Shown piece by piece: positions 53,436 to 62,172 of a stretch of DNA of 64,000 bases (position 1 is its first letter; every line of letters begins with the position of its first letter). A program made the translations under genes and the position numbers. The stretch is taken from contig DASXDT010000005.1 of the NCBI GenBank assembly GCA_036490475.1, positions 744,001 to 808,000 of the forward strand, written 5' to 3'. The notes under the pieces are model-generated. The model was not told the origin of the DNA. It searched no databases and worked only from the letters and a program-made list of their open reading frames with translations. The DNA is from Candidatus Tumulicola sp. (GTDB taxonomy: Bacteria; Vulcanimicrobiota; Vulcanimicrobiia; Vulcanimicrobiales; Vulcanimicrobiaceae).

Positions 53436-54410
53436 CTAGCGGCTAACGACCGCTGCGAACGGATCGGCAAACGATCCGCTCAGCGTTTGGGTGGCGGTTC
53501 CGCCGGCGGGATAGGCATAGACCAGCACGTTCTTTTTCGAGGCGTCCGGACACGCGACCAGTTTGCCGTCGATTACGTATTGGCCACAGGCGCCGCTGTT
53601 GAGCAGCGTAGTTCCGGTGATCTTACCCGACGCGCTCATCTGATAGATCGCTGGTGTTCCGCCCTCGGTTAGTTGGTCGCCAACCGTCAACGAATTTTTT
53701 GCGAGCTGGACGCCGCCGGCAACATTGATCGTTGCACCGGAAACCGCGACCGTTTTAAACTTGCCCTTCTTAAACGACTGCAGCGAGAAATAGCCGCCGT
53801 TACTGCCATCAACGTATAGCGTATTCTGTTTATAGCCGACAAAGCTGACATAGACGCCGGCATCCGGATAGTTGATGCCGCTGCCGGTGCCGCCCGCGTA
53901 CACTGTGACGCTGCCGGCATCGCCGGTCGTCGATTCGATGTTACCGACGGCGAGATCTCCAGCGTTATCGACGGCGCAACTGTATGGATACTGGCCGGCA
54001 TCGTTCAGCGTCGCGATCGGGGTCGTTCCGCCGTGAGCGTATTCGATCAGGTTCGAATCGTAGGTGTTAACGATCCAGACGTTTCCTTTTTTATCCGAGC
54101 ACTCTCCGGACGGACCGTTGAAGCCGGTCAACGTGCCGGCGGCTTTGAGTTTCGGCCATGAGTACACGTACACGTCGTACGTCTCGGCGTCGGAAACATA
54201 GAGAAGCGCTCCACCGGCGACGTCAGGCTTCATCCAAGAGCGGCTTCGATCTGGTTGCGCGACCGCCCCCGGCTTAAGGCTGAAGCCGTGACCGCTCGTG
54301 AGCGCCGCGGATGGGGAAAAGCCCTGTGAGCCGGCACCGCTGCTGCAAGCGGCCAGCACCGCGCTGCCCGCGACAACGACCGCAAAAGTCTTGAAAAATC
54401 TAGGTTGCAC
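53436..54410 (-). CDS. Lipoprotein with beta-propeller-like repeats
   Basis: 324 residues from GTG 54410, preceded by GAGGAG; a longer ATG start is less likely. The signal FAVVVAGSAVLAACSSGAG has a clear lipobox. The mature part contains blades such as LLYVSDAETYDVYVYSWPKL and GPSGECSDKKGNVWIVNTYD, with Gly/Ser/Thr-rich loops. It resembles the other secreted propeller proteins of this window. No catalytic residues are evident; the role is probably surface binding or structural. Confidence 0.8.
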   Translation of the reverse strand: MQPRFFKTFAVVVAGSAVLAACSSGAGSQGFSPSAALTSGHGFSLKPGAVAQPDRSRSWMKPDVAGGALLYVSDAETYDVYVYSWPKLKAAGTLTGFNGPSGECSDKKGNVWIVNTYDSNLIEYAHGGTTPIATLNDAGQYPYSCAVDNAGDLAVGNIESTTGDAGSVTVYAGGTGSGINYPDAGVYVSFVGYKQNTLYVDGSNGGYFSLQSFKKGKFKTVAVSGATINVAGGVQLAKNSLTVGDQLTEGGTPAIYQMSASGKITGTTLLNSGACGQYVIDGKLVACPDASKKNVLVYAYPAGGTATQTLSGSFADPFAAVVSR

Positions 54411-54497
54411 GTGAATTCGCTCCTCTAACGTCTCTGGTAGTCGAGGCAATAGTAAAGGAGCCGCCGGAACGGCGTCATGCGTAAATTACCCAGCCGC

Positions 54498-55793
54498 TTA
54501 CCTGCCCTCGCCCAATTCCAGTGCGTCGCCGACCTGCCAGCGGGAACGGATCCCCAGCTTTGAAAATATCGATTCGCAGTGCCGGTGCACGGTTCGCTCG
54601 CTCAGCTGCAACGCGTCGGCCACCTCTTTATTTGTCCGGCCGGCCGCAACGAGCCGCGCCACCTCTGATTCCCGGGTCGTCAATGCGACACCCAAGTTTT
54701 GCTTGACTGGCTCTCCAAACCATCGGGGGCGCGCGGCATCCGTGCGCACCCCGAGGTGCCGGCGAATTTCGCTGGCTCGGTCTGGGTCGCCGGCGGCTTC
54801 TTCCGCCAGCGCTTGTAACAACGGCCGTTCGCTTTCCTCAAACGAGCTCGCAGCGCGAGCAGCAAGTTCGCGCGCGAGCTTCGACGCTTGGCGCCGTGAC
54901 GAAGCATAGCTTTCAAATAAGTCGTAGTGTCCGCGCATAACGTTCGAGTTGGCAGTACACTGGCGCGCAACCAGGGCCGCGAAGCGAGGCAGTAGTTCGG
55001 GCGAGGCAACGCGCGCAATACGCGCGGCGAACGACAAGCTGTGGTCTAGCGATCGTAGCGTTGTAGCCGCTCTTGTCAGCAGGCGATCGTGCGCCTCTCG
55101 ATCGCCCTCGAATTCGTACAACGTGCAGAAGGCCTCCACGAGTGGCCCGAGCAGTCTCGCCGCATTTCGGCTAAACGCAAGATCGATCAGCGTCGTCGCT
55201 CGGTTTGCGCGTATCAATGTCGTATCCGACAATAAGAGACCGACCTGGACGCCGATCGTTGCAACGGAAATTATCTCGTCCTGATGCACGGCCTGTTCGG
55301 TCGACGAATCCGATTGTTGAATCGCGTGAAACTCGTGCAGAGTAGCTGCAGCTTCTCGTAATTTTCCGGCCGTATACAAGGCCTCGGCGAGGGTTACCAA
55401 GCCAAACGGAACCGACGATTCAGCCAATCGAAAGCGCTCTAACGCTGCTTTCGCATATAGAATCGCCTTGTCGGAAGAGCCATCCTGAATTGCCGCCGCG
55501 CTGTAATTGTTCAGAATCTTTGCCAACATCAGCGATTCGCCGTGTCGCCGAGCGGCCTCGACAGCCAAGTCGAAGGCCGCAAAGCCTTCGCTCACCGAAC
55601 GAGCCTTGATATTTGCAATGGCGCTAGCCTGATAATAACGAGCGGCAATTTCATCGTCGGTAAGATCGCCGGGCACGTCCACCGCGGCGAGCGCGCGAAG
55701 CGCTTGAGCGGGCCGATTGCCGATACCGAGACTGAGCGCCGTTCCGATTCGCGCCTTAACAAGGTTTCGCCGGCGATTACCCTCCGTAATCAT
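54498..55793 (-). CDS. LuxR-family transcriptional regulator with TPR-like sensor region
   Basis: A 431-residue protein. Residues 1-350 are alpha-helical repeats with TPR/MalT-like character (for example [37 protein letters not shown]). The C-terminal GerE helix-turn-helix is clear: [20 protein letters not shown] followed by [15 protein letters not shown]. It is divergent from the 55925/56419 gene pair across 131 bp and may control it. No ligand domain can be named. Confidence 0.88.
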   Translation of the reverse strand: MITEGNRRRNLVKARIGTALSLGIGNRPAQALRALAAVDVPGDLTDDEIAARYYQASAIANIKARSVSEGFAAFDLAVEAARRHGESLMLAKILNNYSAAAIQDGSSDKAILYAKAALERFRLAESSVPFGLVTLAEALYTAGKLREAAATLHEFHAIQQSDSSTEQAVHQDEIISVATIGVQVGLLLSDTTLIRANRATTLIDLAFSRNAARLLGPLVEAFCTLYEFEGDREAHDRLLTRAATTLRSLDHSLSFAARIARVASPELLPRFAALVARQCTANSNVMRGHYDLFESYASSRRQASKLARELAARAASSFEESERPLLQALAEEAAGDPDRASEIRRHLGVRTDAARPRWFGEPVKQNLGVALTTRESEVARLVAAGRTNKEVADALQLSERTVHRHCESIFSKLGIRSRWQVGDALELGEGR

Positions 55794-55924
55794 CGCCTTT
55801 GCAGCTTTTCACGCCGCTTTTGAAGTGCCTCCGGGGTCTACCGCCCGGCACCCCCTCAAGGGTGCGGCTGCTACCGCGTCCAACGCGCGCACCTAGCATC
55901 CAAAACGCGAGAAGGGCAAACCCG

Positions 55925-56419
55925 ATGAAACGGCTTTACAACCTGGCTATTTTGTTTACGATCGCCGTCATTTGCAGCCTTGGGTCATCGACCGCCGCGT
56001 ACGCGGAAGACGTAGACGGCGTTCAAATAACCGAGGCCGATGTCAAGCAGCTTTTGACCGCACTGCACACCGCACTAAAACCGAACGATAGTACCATTCC
56101 GCTTCACGTCGCGATAAAGCCGGCGCCGCAGATGCCGAAATACGCTTCCGATTGGTTTTACGCGGGCATATCGACTTCGAGCTCGGGGTCGCGAACGATG
56201 ACGGTTTGGACGAACACCGACTTGAACGGTGACGCTCTCCGCAACGCCATCACTGCGAGCTTTCTCGTCGCTCTCTCGGACGGCGGCTACGGGGGAACCG
56301 CGTTCAAGCAGCTGTACGACGTTGAGGCCGCAAGAGATGCGCAACTGCCTTCGGATGCGCCCAATCCATACCTCAACCGGCAGAAGCTCGGGGCGGCGTT
56401 AAGCGACCTATTGAAGTAA
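55925..56419 (+). CDS. Secreted small-domain protein (paralogue of the C-terminal domain of the 62857 gene)
   Basis: 164 residues from ATG 55925, with AAGGG 8 bases upstream and a signal peptide ending AAYAED. The mature domain opens VQITEADVKQLLTAL and ends AQLPSDAPNPYLNRQKL. It aligns over its full length with the C-terminal 130 residues of the protein at the right window edge (ITFSAHDVATLI ... AALPADTPNPYKNRLAL). No known family was recognised. Its stop overlaps the next gene as TAATG. Confidence 0.78.
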   Translation: MKRLYNLAILFTIAVICSLGSSTAAYAEDVDGVQITEADVKQLLTALHTALKPNDSTIPLHVAIKPAPQMPKYASDWFYAGISTSSSGSRTMTVWTNTDLNGDALRNAITASFLVALSDGGYGGTAFKQLYDVEAARDAQLPSDAPNPYLNRQKLGAALSDLLK

Positions 56420-56892
56420 TGACTCTGTTATCGAAGATGGCACTCGTGGCGGCCTGCGTCATTATTCCTGGAGTTGCACTAGCGGCGCTTGTCGCCATCG
56501 CTCTCCTGAACGTTCCATCGAACGACGGAATTCTACAAACCAATACAGTCTTATCCGACGACGCGAATGATGCAATCGTGTTACGCGAATTGCGAAAGCG
56601 CGGATCCGATCTCAGTAAACCGACCGATATCGTATTTTATCTGTACATTCCGAGCCTTCAAGACGCTCGCTCTTCCGTGCAAGAATTAGATCGCGACGGA
56701 CTGTCGGCGCACTACGAACAGCCGCTCGGGCGCTTGTCGGACGGCTCATTCGAGAAGAGATACTCGGTGATCGCGCACGCTCGCGCGACGCCCACCATCG
56801 AACACCTTCGCTCCTATCGCACGATTTTTAGAAATCTCGCGAGACGGTTTAGGGGCGAATACGACGGGTGGGAAGCCGCCGTAGCCAAGTGA
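56419..56892 (+). CDS. Membrane-anchored RraB-like protein
   Basis: A 157-residue protein with an N-terminal membrane helix (about 6-32), then a domain with NDAIVLRELRKRGSDLSKPT and DIVFYLYIPSLQDARSSV, which matches the RraB/regulator-of-RNase-E fold. RraB in E. coli binds RNase E and changes its specificity. The membrane anchor and a likely periplasmic domain are unusual, so this may be a reuse of the fold. It is translationally coupled to the secreted domain protein. Confidence 0.72.
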   Translation: MTLLSKMALVAACVIIPGVALAALVAIALLNVPSNDGILQTNTVLSDDANDAIVLRELRKRGSDLSKPTDIVFYLYIPSLQDARSSVQELDRDGLSAHYEQPLGRLSDGSFEKRYSVIAHARATPTIEHLRSYRTIFRNLARRFRGEYDGWEAAVAK

Positions 56893-56950
56893 CCTACTAG
56901 AAACAGGGGCGCTTCGGGCCTGAATTATCGCGGCTGGCAATCCCTCGACC

Positions 56951-57298
56951 TTATTCCCTAGGCAGTTGACGTAGCCCGATTGCCGAGCCATCGGGACTCT
57001 TGACGATTGCAATCAGGAGCCCGTTGGCGACATCGGTGGGATCCTGCACTTTTTCGCCGCCTTTGGCGACGATGGCAGCCAGCGCGACATTGATATCTGC
57101 GACATCGACATACACGATCGGAGCGGTCGTACTTTGCTGCGGCATTGCCGGAGTGAGTCCGACCTCCATCTCCCCTGCCTTAAAGCCGGTATAATACGGG
57201 CTATCGGCGTACGGCTCGGTGCCAAGCAGCTCTGAGAAGAATACTTTTGACTTCGCTATATCCGAAGTAGGGAAAACCACGAGTTTTACGGCGTTCAT
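56951..57298 (-). CDS. VOC-superfamily (glyoxalase/bleomycin-resistance-like) protein
   Basis: A 115-residue single-domain protein with two beta-alpha-beta-beta-beta modules (VKLVVFPTSDIAKSKVFFSE; IVYVDVADINVALAAIVAKG). Typical metal-ligand positions are only partly kept, so the activity is unknown. It has GGAG 5 bases before the ATG. It lies downstream of the ECF sigma gene in the same orientation, separated by 76 bp that contain a candidate ECF promoter. Confidence 0.88.
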   Translation of the reverse strand: MNAVKLVVFPTSDIAKSKVFFSELLGTEPYADSPYYTGFKAGEMEVGLTPAMPQQSTTAPIVYVDVADINVALAAIVAKGGEKVQDPTDVANGLLIAIVKSPDGSAIGLRQLPRE

Positions 57299-57331
57299 TG
57301 ATACTCCATCGGTGAAGGGTTATATCCAGCA

Positions 57332-57358
57332 GACGGAACTCGGCCACCACACGTGACG
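57332..57358 (-). promoter_or_regulatory. Candidate ECF-sigma promoter of the VOC gene
   Basis: On the minus strand CGTCACG (57358-57352), 16 bases, CGTC (57335-57332). ECF41-type sigma factors recognise TGTCACA-N16-CGTC, so 5 of 7 bases in -35, the spacer and all of -10 agree. It lies 33 bases before the start codon. Confidence 0.5.
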
Positions 57359-57374
57359 AAATTTTGAAAAAATC

Positions 57375-58223
57375 TTACCTCGCCAAGATACGTCGCAAGC
57401 TTGCGGGCTGCGAAACGATGTACATCTCTCGTATCCGCCCTCGCTCGACGACAAATCCCGTGACTGACAACGGCTCGCCGCTCGGCAACCATGACAGGAT
57501 CCCGGGCGACCCATTGACGATCACGGGCTCCATCGTACTGACGATGCGTGAAAAGCCGGCTGCCTGCGAAGCGACCGTTGCGGCGCCACGGATACCGTGC
57601 AGCGCGGGCGCCCGATCGGCTCGCAAGAGCACTTCGGGATCGAGCACCGCCACGATGCCCGCGACGTCACCCTCACGCGCCGCGGCGGCAAATGCATCGA
57701 CCACCGCACGCCGCGCCGCGAAACTCGCGGCGGCCGGTGCCGTGCCTTGAACCCGACGCCTGGCACGGCTGGCGAGCTGGCGGGCAGCAAGTGGAGTGCG
57801 ATCGACGATCGGCGCGATCTCCTCGAACGGAACAGCAAACATGTCGTGTAAGACGAACGCTAGGCGTTCGGAAGGAGTTAACGCGTCGAGTACGATCGTA
57901 GCGGCGAGGCTAAACAGATCGGCTTGAATCGCCGTCGCCTCGGGGCCGACCTCACGGCTTACGATAAAATCGGGAATCGTGGGTTCGAGGGGTTCCTCGC
58001 GCTTCGAACGGCGCGTCCGGAGCATATCGATGCAGATTCGTGCAACAACTCGCGTGAGCCAGCCATCGATGCTGTCGACATTATCGACGCCCTGCCGGCT
58101 CAATCGAAGCCAAGTTTCCTGTACGGCGTCGTCGGCATCGTCGAGCGATCCAAGTATCCGATACGCGACGCTGCGCAGATGCGGCCGGTTCTGTTCGAAG
58201 CGACCCGCCAACGCGTCCATCAT
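57375..58223 (-). CDS. ECF sigma factor with C-terminal SnoaL-like domain (ECF41/ECF56-like)
   Basis: A 282-residue protein. Sigma region 2 (HLRSVAYRILGSLDDADDAV, WLRL) and region 4 (LTPSERLAFVLHDMFAVPFE) are clear. The C-terminal about 110 residues form a SnoaL-like fold with VNGSPG. The DGGGK and NPDKL motifs of canonical ECF41 members are replaced (RADRAPA, VSQPASL), so regulation by the tail may differ. No anti-sigma gene is adjacent, as usual for this type. It is divergent from the DUF1254 gene. Confidence 0.9.
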   Translation of the reverse strand: MMDALAGRFEQNRPHLRSVAYRILGSLDDADDAVQETWLRLSRQGVDNVDSIDGWLTRVVARICIDMLRTRRSKREEPLEPTIPDFIVSREVGPEATAIQADLFSLAATIVLDALTPSERLAFVLHDMFAVPFEEIAPIVDRTPLAARQLASRARRRVQGTAPAAASFAARRAVVDAFAAAAREGDVAGIVAVLDPEVLLRADRAPALHGIRGAATVASQAAGFSRIVSTMEPVIVNGSPGILSWLPSGEPLSVTGFVVERGRIREMYIVSQPASLRRILAR

Positions 58224-58341
58224 GTGCGGCGTTTTAGCGTTAGACTATGCGGTTGCCTCCGGCCGCGCTCGGGAGCACGCCGTCCCGTTAAGCTACGCTT
58301 AGGGTACGGCGTGGTATAGTCACACTCCGGAGGGTTACGAC

Positions 58342-59658
58342 ATGGAAGAAGCGCGGGCGATTGCTAAGGAAGCCACGATCTACGGCTTTCCTCTCGTCGA
58401 TAGCTACAGAATTCAGTACTCGTATTTCGTGGATCGGGATGGCTCGGAGTATAAAGCACCCTGGAACACTCTCGTGAACAACGCACGGGTGTACACGCCG
58501 GCCGACACCGCTATCCAGACGCCGAATTCCGACACGCCGTATTCGTATGTCGGCGCGGACTTACGCGCCGAGCCACTGGTTCTTACGGTTCCGGAAATCG
58601 AAGACAGCCGCTACTACTCGCTGCAGTTCATCGATATGTACACGTATAATTTCGCGTACGTCGGCAGTCGTGCGACCGGAAACGGGGCCGGAACATTCTT
58701 ACTGGCCGGTCCTGGCTGGCAAGGAGCGGCTCCCAAAGGCATCACTTCGGTGATCCGAAGTGAGACGGATTTCGCTTTTATCTTGTATCGCACGCAATTA
58801 TTCGATCCGACCGACATCGACGCCGTTAAGAAAGTTCAAGCAGGTTACCGCGTCGAGGCGCTATCGTCGTATCTGGGTACGCCCGCACCCGCCGCCCCCG
58901 CGCAGATCGATTTCGTCGAGCCGCTTTCGGCCGAAAACGAACGCACCTCGCTCGAATTCTTTCAAATCCTCAATTTCATCCTTCAGTTTTGTCCGACCGA
59001 CCCGACGGAAGTTCAGTTGATGGAACGCTTTGCGACGATCGGAGTGGGCGCGGGCAAATCGTTCTACGTCGATTCGTTATCCGGCGATATGCGTCGTGCG
59101 CTGTCGGATGGCATGGCCGATGCGTGGGAGACGTTCAAGAACTATAAGGCAAGTGAGATCGACACTGGAAGGTCCTCGAGCGCCGATGCGTTTGGAACGC
59201 GCGCGTTCCTGAACGGGCGATACATCGATCGCATGACCGGGGCGGCGCTCGGCATCTACGGCAACTCGAAAGAGGAAGCAATCTATCCGGCGTACTTCGT
59301 GGACGCGGCCGGCAAAATGCTCGACGGCGCGAAGCGGCACACGCTTCGCTTCGCACCAGGAGCGTTGCCGCCAGTGAACGCGTTCTGGTCGTTTACACTC
59401 TATAAGCTGCCGTCCAGTCTCTTGTTTGCGAATTCGCTCGAGCGGTACTTAATCAACTCCCCGATGCTACCCCAGCTGCAGCGCGACGCCGATGGCGGAA
59501 TTACGATCTATCTTCAAAACGAATCTCCCGGCGCGGAAAAAGAATCCAACTGGCTGCCGGCACCGGCAGGTCCGTTTTTCGCCGTCATGCGCCTTTATTG
59601 GCCGAAGGTTGCGGCGCTAGACTCCGAATGGAAGGCTCCCTCGCTACAAAGCAACTGA
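58342..59658 (+). CDS. DUF1254/DUF1214 protein
   Basis: A 438-residue protein from ATG 58342 with GGAGGG 7 bases upstream. The N-terminal DUF1254 part has ATIYGFPLVDSYRIQYSYF and QTPNSDTPYSYVGADLRAEP; the C-terminal DUF1214 part has VNAFWSFTLYKLPSSLLFAN and ESNWLPAPAGPFFAVMRLYW. The function is unknown. No signal peptide is seen. It lies 118 bp from the divergent ECF sigma gene and may belong to its regulon, although no promoter of the expected type was found here. Confidence 0.9.
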   Translation: MEEARAIAKEATIYGFPLVDSYRIQYSYFVDRDGSEYKAPWNTLVNNARVYTPADTAIQTPNSDTPYSYVGADLRAEPLVLTVPEIEDSRYYSLQFIDMYTYNFAYVGSRATGNGAGTFLLAGPGWQGAAPKGITSVIRSETDFAFILYRTQLFDPTDIDAVKKVQAGYRVEALSSYLGTPAPAAPAQIDFVEPLSAENERTSLEFFQILNFILQFCPTDPTEVQLMERFATIGVGAGKSFYVDSLSGDMRRALSDGMADAWETFKNYKASEIDTGRSSSADAFGTRAFLNGRYIDRMTGAALGIYGNSKEEAIYPAYFVDAAGKMLDGAKRHTLRFAPGALPPVNAFWSFTLYKLPSSLLFANSLERYLINSPMLPQLQRDADGGITIYLQNESPGAEKESNWLPAPAGPFFAVMRLYWPKVAALDSEWKAPSLQSN

Positions 59659-59677
59659 CGTCCTAGGAGAACGGCTC

Positions 59678-60634
59678 ATGACAACCGGTACCATCGCAGT
59701 CAACGTAGACAACTTCGTTCGCGCCGAAACCGACTTGTATTTTAAAAACCTAATCGGCCAAGGCGGCCTTGGTGCGATTTTTCATCATCGCGAGCCGGCC
59801 AGAATCGACGACCAGACCGTGATCCGTCTCAATCGCGATACGCTGTACTCATCGGCGATTTTCGACCTCAATGCCGGGCCGGTCACGATCGAGTTACCCG
59901 ATGCCGGATCCCGCTTCATGTCGATGCAGGTAATAAACCAAGATCATTACGTGCCGGAGGTCGTCTACGGTGCCGGCAGCTATCGTCTCACGAAGGACAC
60001 GGTTAGAACGCGATACGTCGCCGTAGCCATACGAACGTTGGTGGACCCGAGCGACCCTGCGGACATCGCGCAAGTTCATGCGCTCCAAGATGCCATCGTT
60101 GCCCGCCGGGATAGCGCGGGGACGTTTGAAGCACCGAATTGGGACGCTGCAAGCCAGAAGACCGTGCGCGACGCCTTGCTGGTGTTGGCATCAACGATGA
60201 GCGACTTCAAGAAAGCCTTTGGAACCGCTCGAGAAGTCGATCCGGTACGGCATTTGATCGCAACCGCGGCAGCCTGGGGCGGCAATCCCGATAAAGATGC
60301 GACCTATCTCAATATCACGCCGGACAACAACGATGGAACGACCGTCTACACGCTCGACGTCAAAGATGTGCCGGTCGACGGTTTCTGGTCGGTCAGCTTC
60401 TACAACGCTGATGGATATTTCCAGAAGAACGATCGGAACTCGTATTCGGTAAATAATCTGACCGCGAAGAAAGGCTCGGACGGTTCCGTCGCAATTCAGT
60501 TCGGCGGCTGCGATGATTCCAGCACGAATTGCTTACCGATCGTGCCGGGTTGGAACTACACCGTGCGTCTGTACCGTCCGCGAACCGAGATATTGAGCGG
60601 CCAGTGGGCCTTCCCTCAGCCGAAGCGCCGGTAA
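59678..60634 (+). CDS. Second DUF1254/DUF1214-family protein (shorter)
   Basis: A 318-residue protein from ATG 59678 with AGGAG 9 bases upstream. It has the same two-part pattern as its neighbour: VIRLNRDTLYSSAIFDLNAG (DUF1254 core) and PVDGFWSVSFYNADGYFQKN with VPGWNYTVRLYRPRTEIL (DUF1214). It lacks the N-terminal YGFPL helix. A tandem pair of unequal paralogues 19 bases apart suggests a heteromeric complex or successive steps. Confidence 0.88.
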   Translation: MTTGTIAVNVDNFVRAETDLYFKNLIGQGGLGAIFHHREPARIDDQTVIRLNRDTLYSSAIFDLNAGPVTIELPDAGSRFMSMQVINQDHYVPEVVYGAGSYRLTKDTVRTRYVAVAIRTLVDPSDPADIAQVHALQDAIVARRDSAGTFEAPNWDAASQKTVRDALLVLASTMSDFKKAFGTAREVDPVRHLIATAAAWGGNPDKDATYLNITPDNNDGTTVYTLDVKDVPVDGFWSVSFYNADGYFQKNDRNSYSVNNLTAKKGSDGSVAIQFGGCDDSSTNCLPIVPGWNYTVRLYRPRTEILSGQWAFPQPKRR

Positions 60635-60637
60635 AAA

Positions 60638-60817
60638 CTAGCGCCCCGAATAGATCGCGCAAGCCCTTTCGAATTGAAGTAAGCCTCGTTCGCCACCGGG
60701 TAGAACGCTCAGGAATTGGAACGTCCCTACGGTCACGAACAGCAGCACGAATGCGACCAGTACAGGCGTAAAATCGAAGCCGGCGGGTGAGCGTTTCCAT
60801 GAAGCCGATAGGCGCAT
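60638..60817 (-). CDS. Small single-pass membrane protein (59 residues)
   Basis: ATG 60817 opens MRLSASWKRSPAGFDF, then a hydrophobic span TPVLVAFVLLFVTVGTFQFL, then a short polar tail ending YSGR. The positive-inside N-terminus and a single strong helix support a real membrane peptide. The ribosome site is weak (GGGGCG). It converges with the DUF1254 gene, 3 bases apart. The function is unknown. Confidence 0.5.
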   Translation of the reverse strand: MRLSASWKRSPAGFDFTPVLVAFVLLFVTVGTFQFLSVLPGGERGLLQFERACAIYSGR

Positions 60818-60880
60818 ATTTATAGAACGCCCCGGAGACGAACCTGGATGAGTCGGGCGCTCCTAACGTTGCTCAAGGGA

Positions 60881-60908
60881 AGGGTGCGCGGCACTCGCCA
60901 CGCACCCT
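60881..60908 (-). terminator. 8-bp stem-loop downstream of the 60937 lipoprotein gene
   Basis: AGGGTGCG-(12 bases)-CGCACCCT. On the minus strand it follows the lipoprotein stop by about 28 bases and leads into TTCCCTTG. It is a plausible terminator. Confidence 0.55.
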
Positions 60909-60936
60909 CTGAGCAGCTTACGAAACGTTCGGTTTC

Positions 60937-62058
60937 TTACTGCTCGAGCACCTGAACGTTGTTGTCGTTGTCGTCATTGAAATAGATCTTGGTGTCGGAG
61001 TTCGTCGTGCCGGTCGCAACGATGCCGAAAATCGATCCGGCAGGCCCCTTATCGACGTTACGGACGTCCAGCACCTTGCCGGCGGCCGATAGTTCGATCA
61101 TGAGGTTATTCCCGTCCGAATCGAGCGTGTTTCCGACAATGAGGTTGCCGTTGGGAAGTAGCGCCGTGCTGATCGGACCGTTTAACGGGTTACCGGAGAA
61201 GACGATTCTCGCATCACCGGCCGACGGGCCGGTGAACTTCATGCCGTTGCTCTGGGCGGTGATTCCGCCGGCCGCGATCTTCGTGACGTTTTTGAACGCG
61301 ACGATCGAATTGTTTTGCCCGTCGGCGAAGTACAGCGTGTCGACGCTAGCATCGTATGCGAGCCCGGAGGGTGCCAATGCAGTTCCGGGCTTGCCATGAT
61401 TCACCGGAAAACCTTTAGCGATAACGTCGTACGTAAACTTTGAAGCCAGGTTGATGCGCACGATCGTGCCGGTACCGGCATTGGTGGCGTAAAACGCCGG
61501 TGCGCCGCTGGTCGGCGCGGCGTAAATCTGGCCCCATGGTTGGCTGAACGGCTTGCCTTTGATATTGACCAGAAGTTTGCCGGCCGCATCCAATACGGGA
61601 TTATCGTTTGCGACCATCGATGCCGCCCAGATGGTGTCGGCGCCGTCGAGGGCGAGTGCATCGCATCCCTTTAACGTTTTGTCGGAGGATATGTGTAGCG
61701 GAACAGAGTTTGCCACCGGATGCAGCGCGATGATCGATCGACCGGTTCCCTGTACGCCGGACTTCGCATTGAAATTGCAGACGACGAGATCTCCCTGTGT
61801 GAAACCTCCAATGGTCTGTGGCGCGATCGCCAAGCCATATGGATTTCCCGCACCGTTTACCGGATCCACCGTCGATCCGATCACGACTTGGTGCTTGAGT
61901 GTTTTCAACACCGACCCGCCGCCCTTAGCAGCAGATCGTACCGGCTGTTCCATCGCCGGTAGAGTGGTCGACGGCGAGCCGGCGTTGTTAGCGCCGCACG
62001 CGCTGGCTAGAATAACCGCTGCGAGAGCGGCAAACCGGCCCATTGTTATACGATTCAT
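60937..62058 (-). CDS. Lipoprotein with NHL-like propeller repeats
   Basis: A 373-residue protein with GAGGAG just before ATG 62058. The signal ALAAVILASACGANNAG has a lipobox Cys. Propeller blades include NPYGLAIAPQTIGGFTQGDL, PSGLAYDASVDTLYFADG and ISTALLPNGNLIVGNTLDSD. The C-terminus is Asp/Asn-rich (FNDDNDNNVQ), suggesting calcium binding. It resembles the 53436 lipoprotein in build. A perfect 28-bp palindrome lies 86 bases upstream. Confidence 0.82.
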   Translation of the reverse strand: MNRITMGRFAALAAVILASACGANNAGSPSTTLPAMEQPVRSAAKGGGSVLKTLKHQVVIGSTVDPVNGAGNPYGLAIAPQTIGGFTQGDLVVCNFNAKSGVQGTGRSIIALHPVANSVPLHISSDKTLKGCDALALDGADTIWAASMVANDNPVLDAAGKLLVNIKGKPFSQPWGQIYAAPTSGAPAFYATNAGTGTIVRINLASKFTYDVIAKGFPVNHGKPGTALAPSGLAYDASVDTLYFADGQNNSIVAFKNVTKIAAGGITAQSNGMKFTGPSAGDARIVFSGNPLNGPISTALLPNGNLIVGNTLDSDGNNLMIELSAAGKVLDVRNVDKGPAGSIFGIVATGTTNSDTKIYFNDDNDNNVQVLEQ

Positions 62059-62144
62059 TGAAGCTCCTCAACTACCAGATGTGTAGCGGAGCTATCGTGC
62101 GGCTTCGATGTGAAGAAAGTCTAAGGACGAAGGCTTTGTGCAAC

Positions 62145-62172
62145 GTGTGAATGATTCATGAATCATTCACAC
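62145..62172. promoter_or_regulatory. Perfect 28-bp palindrome between two lipoprotein genes
   Basis: GTGTGAATGATTCA followed by its exact reverse complement, with no loop. It starts one base after the stop codon of the 62173 gene and lies 86 bases before the 62058 start. It is AT-richer than the surroundings, has no U-run, and looks more like an operator than a terminator. Confidence 0.7.
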
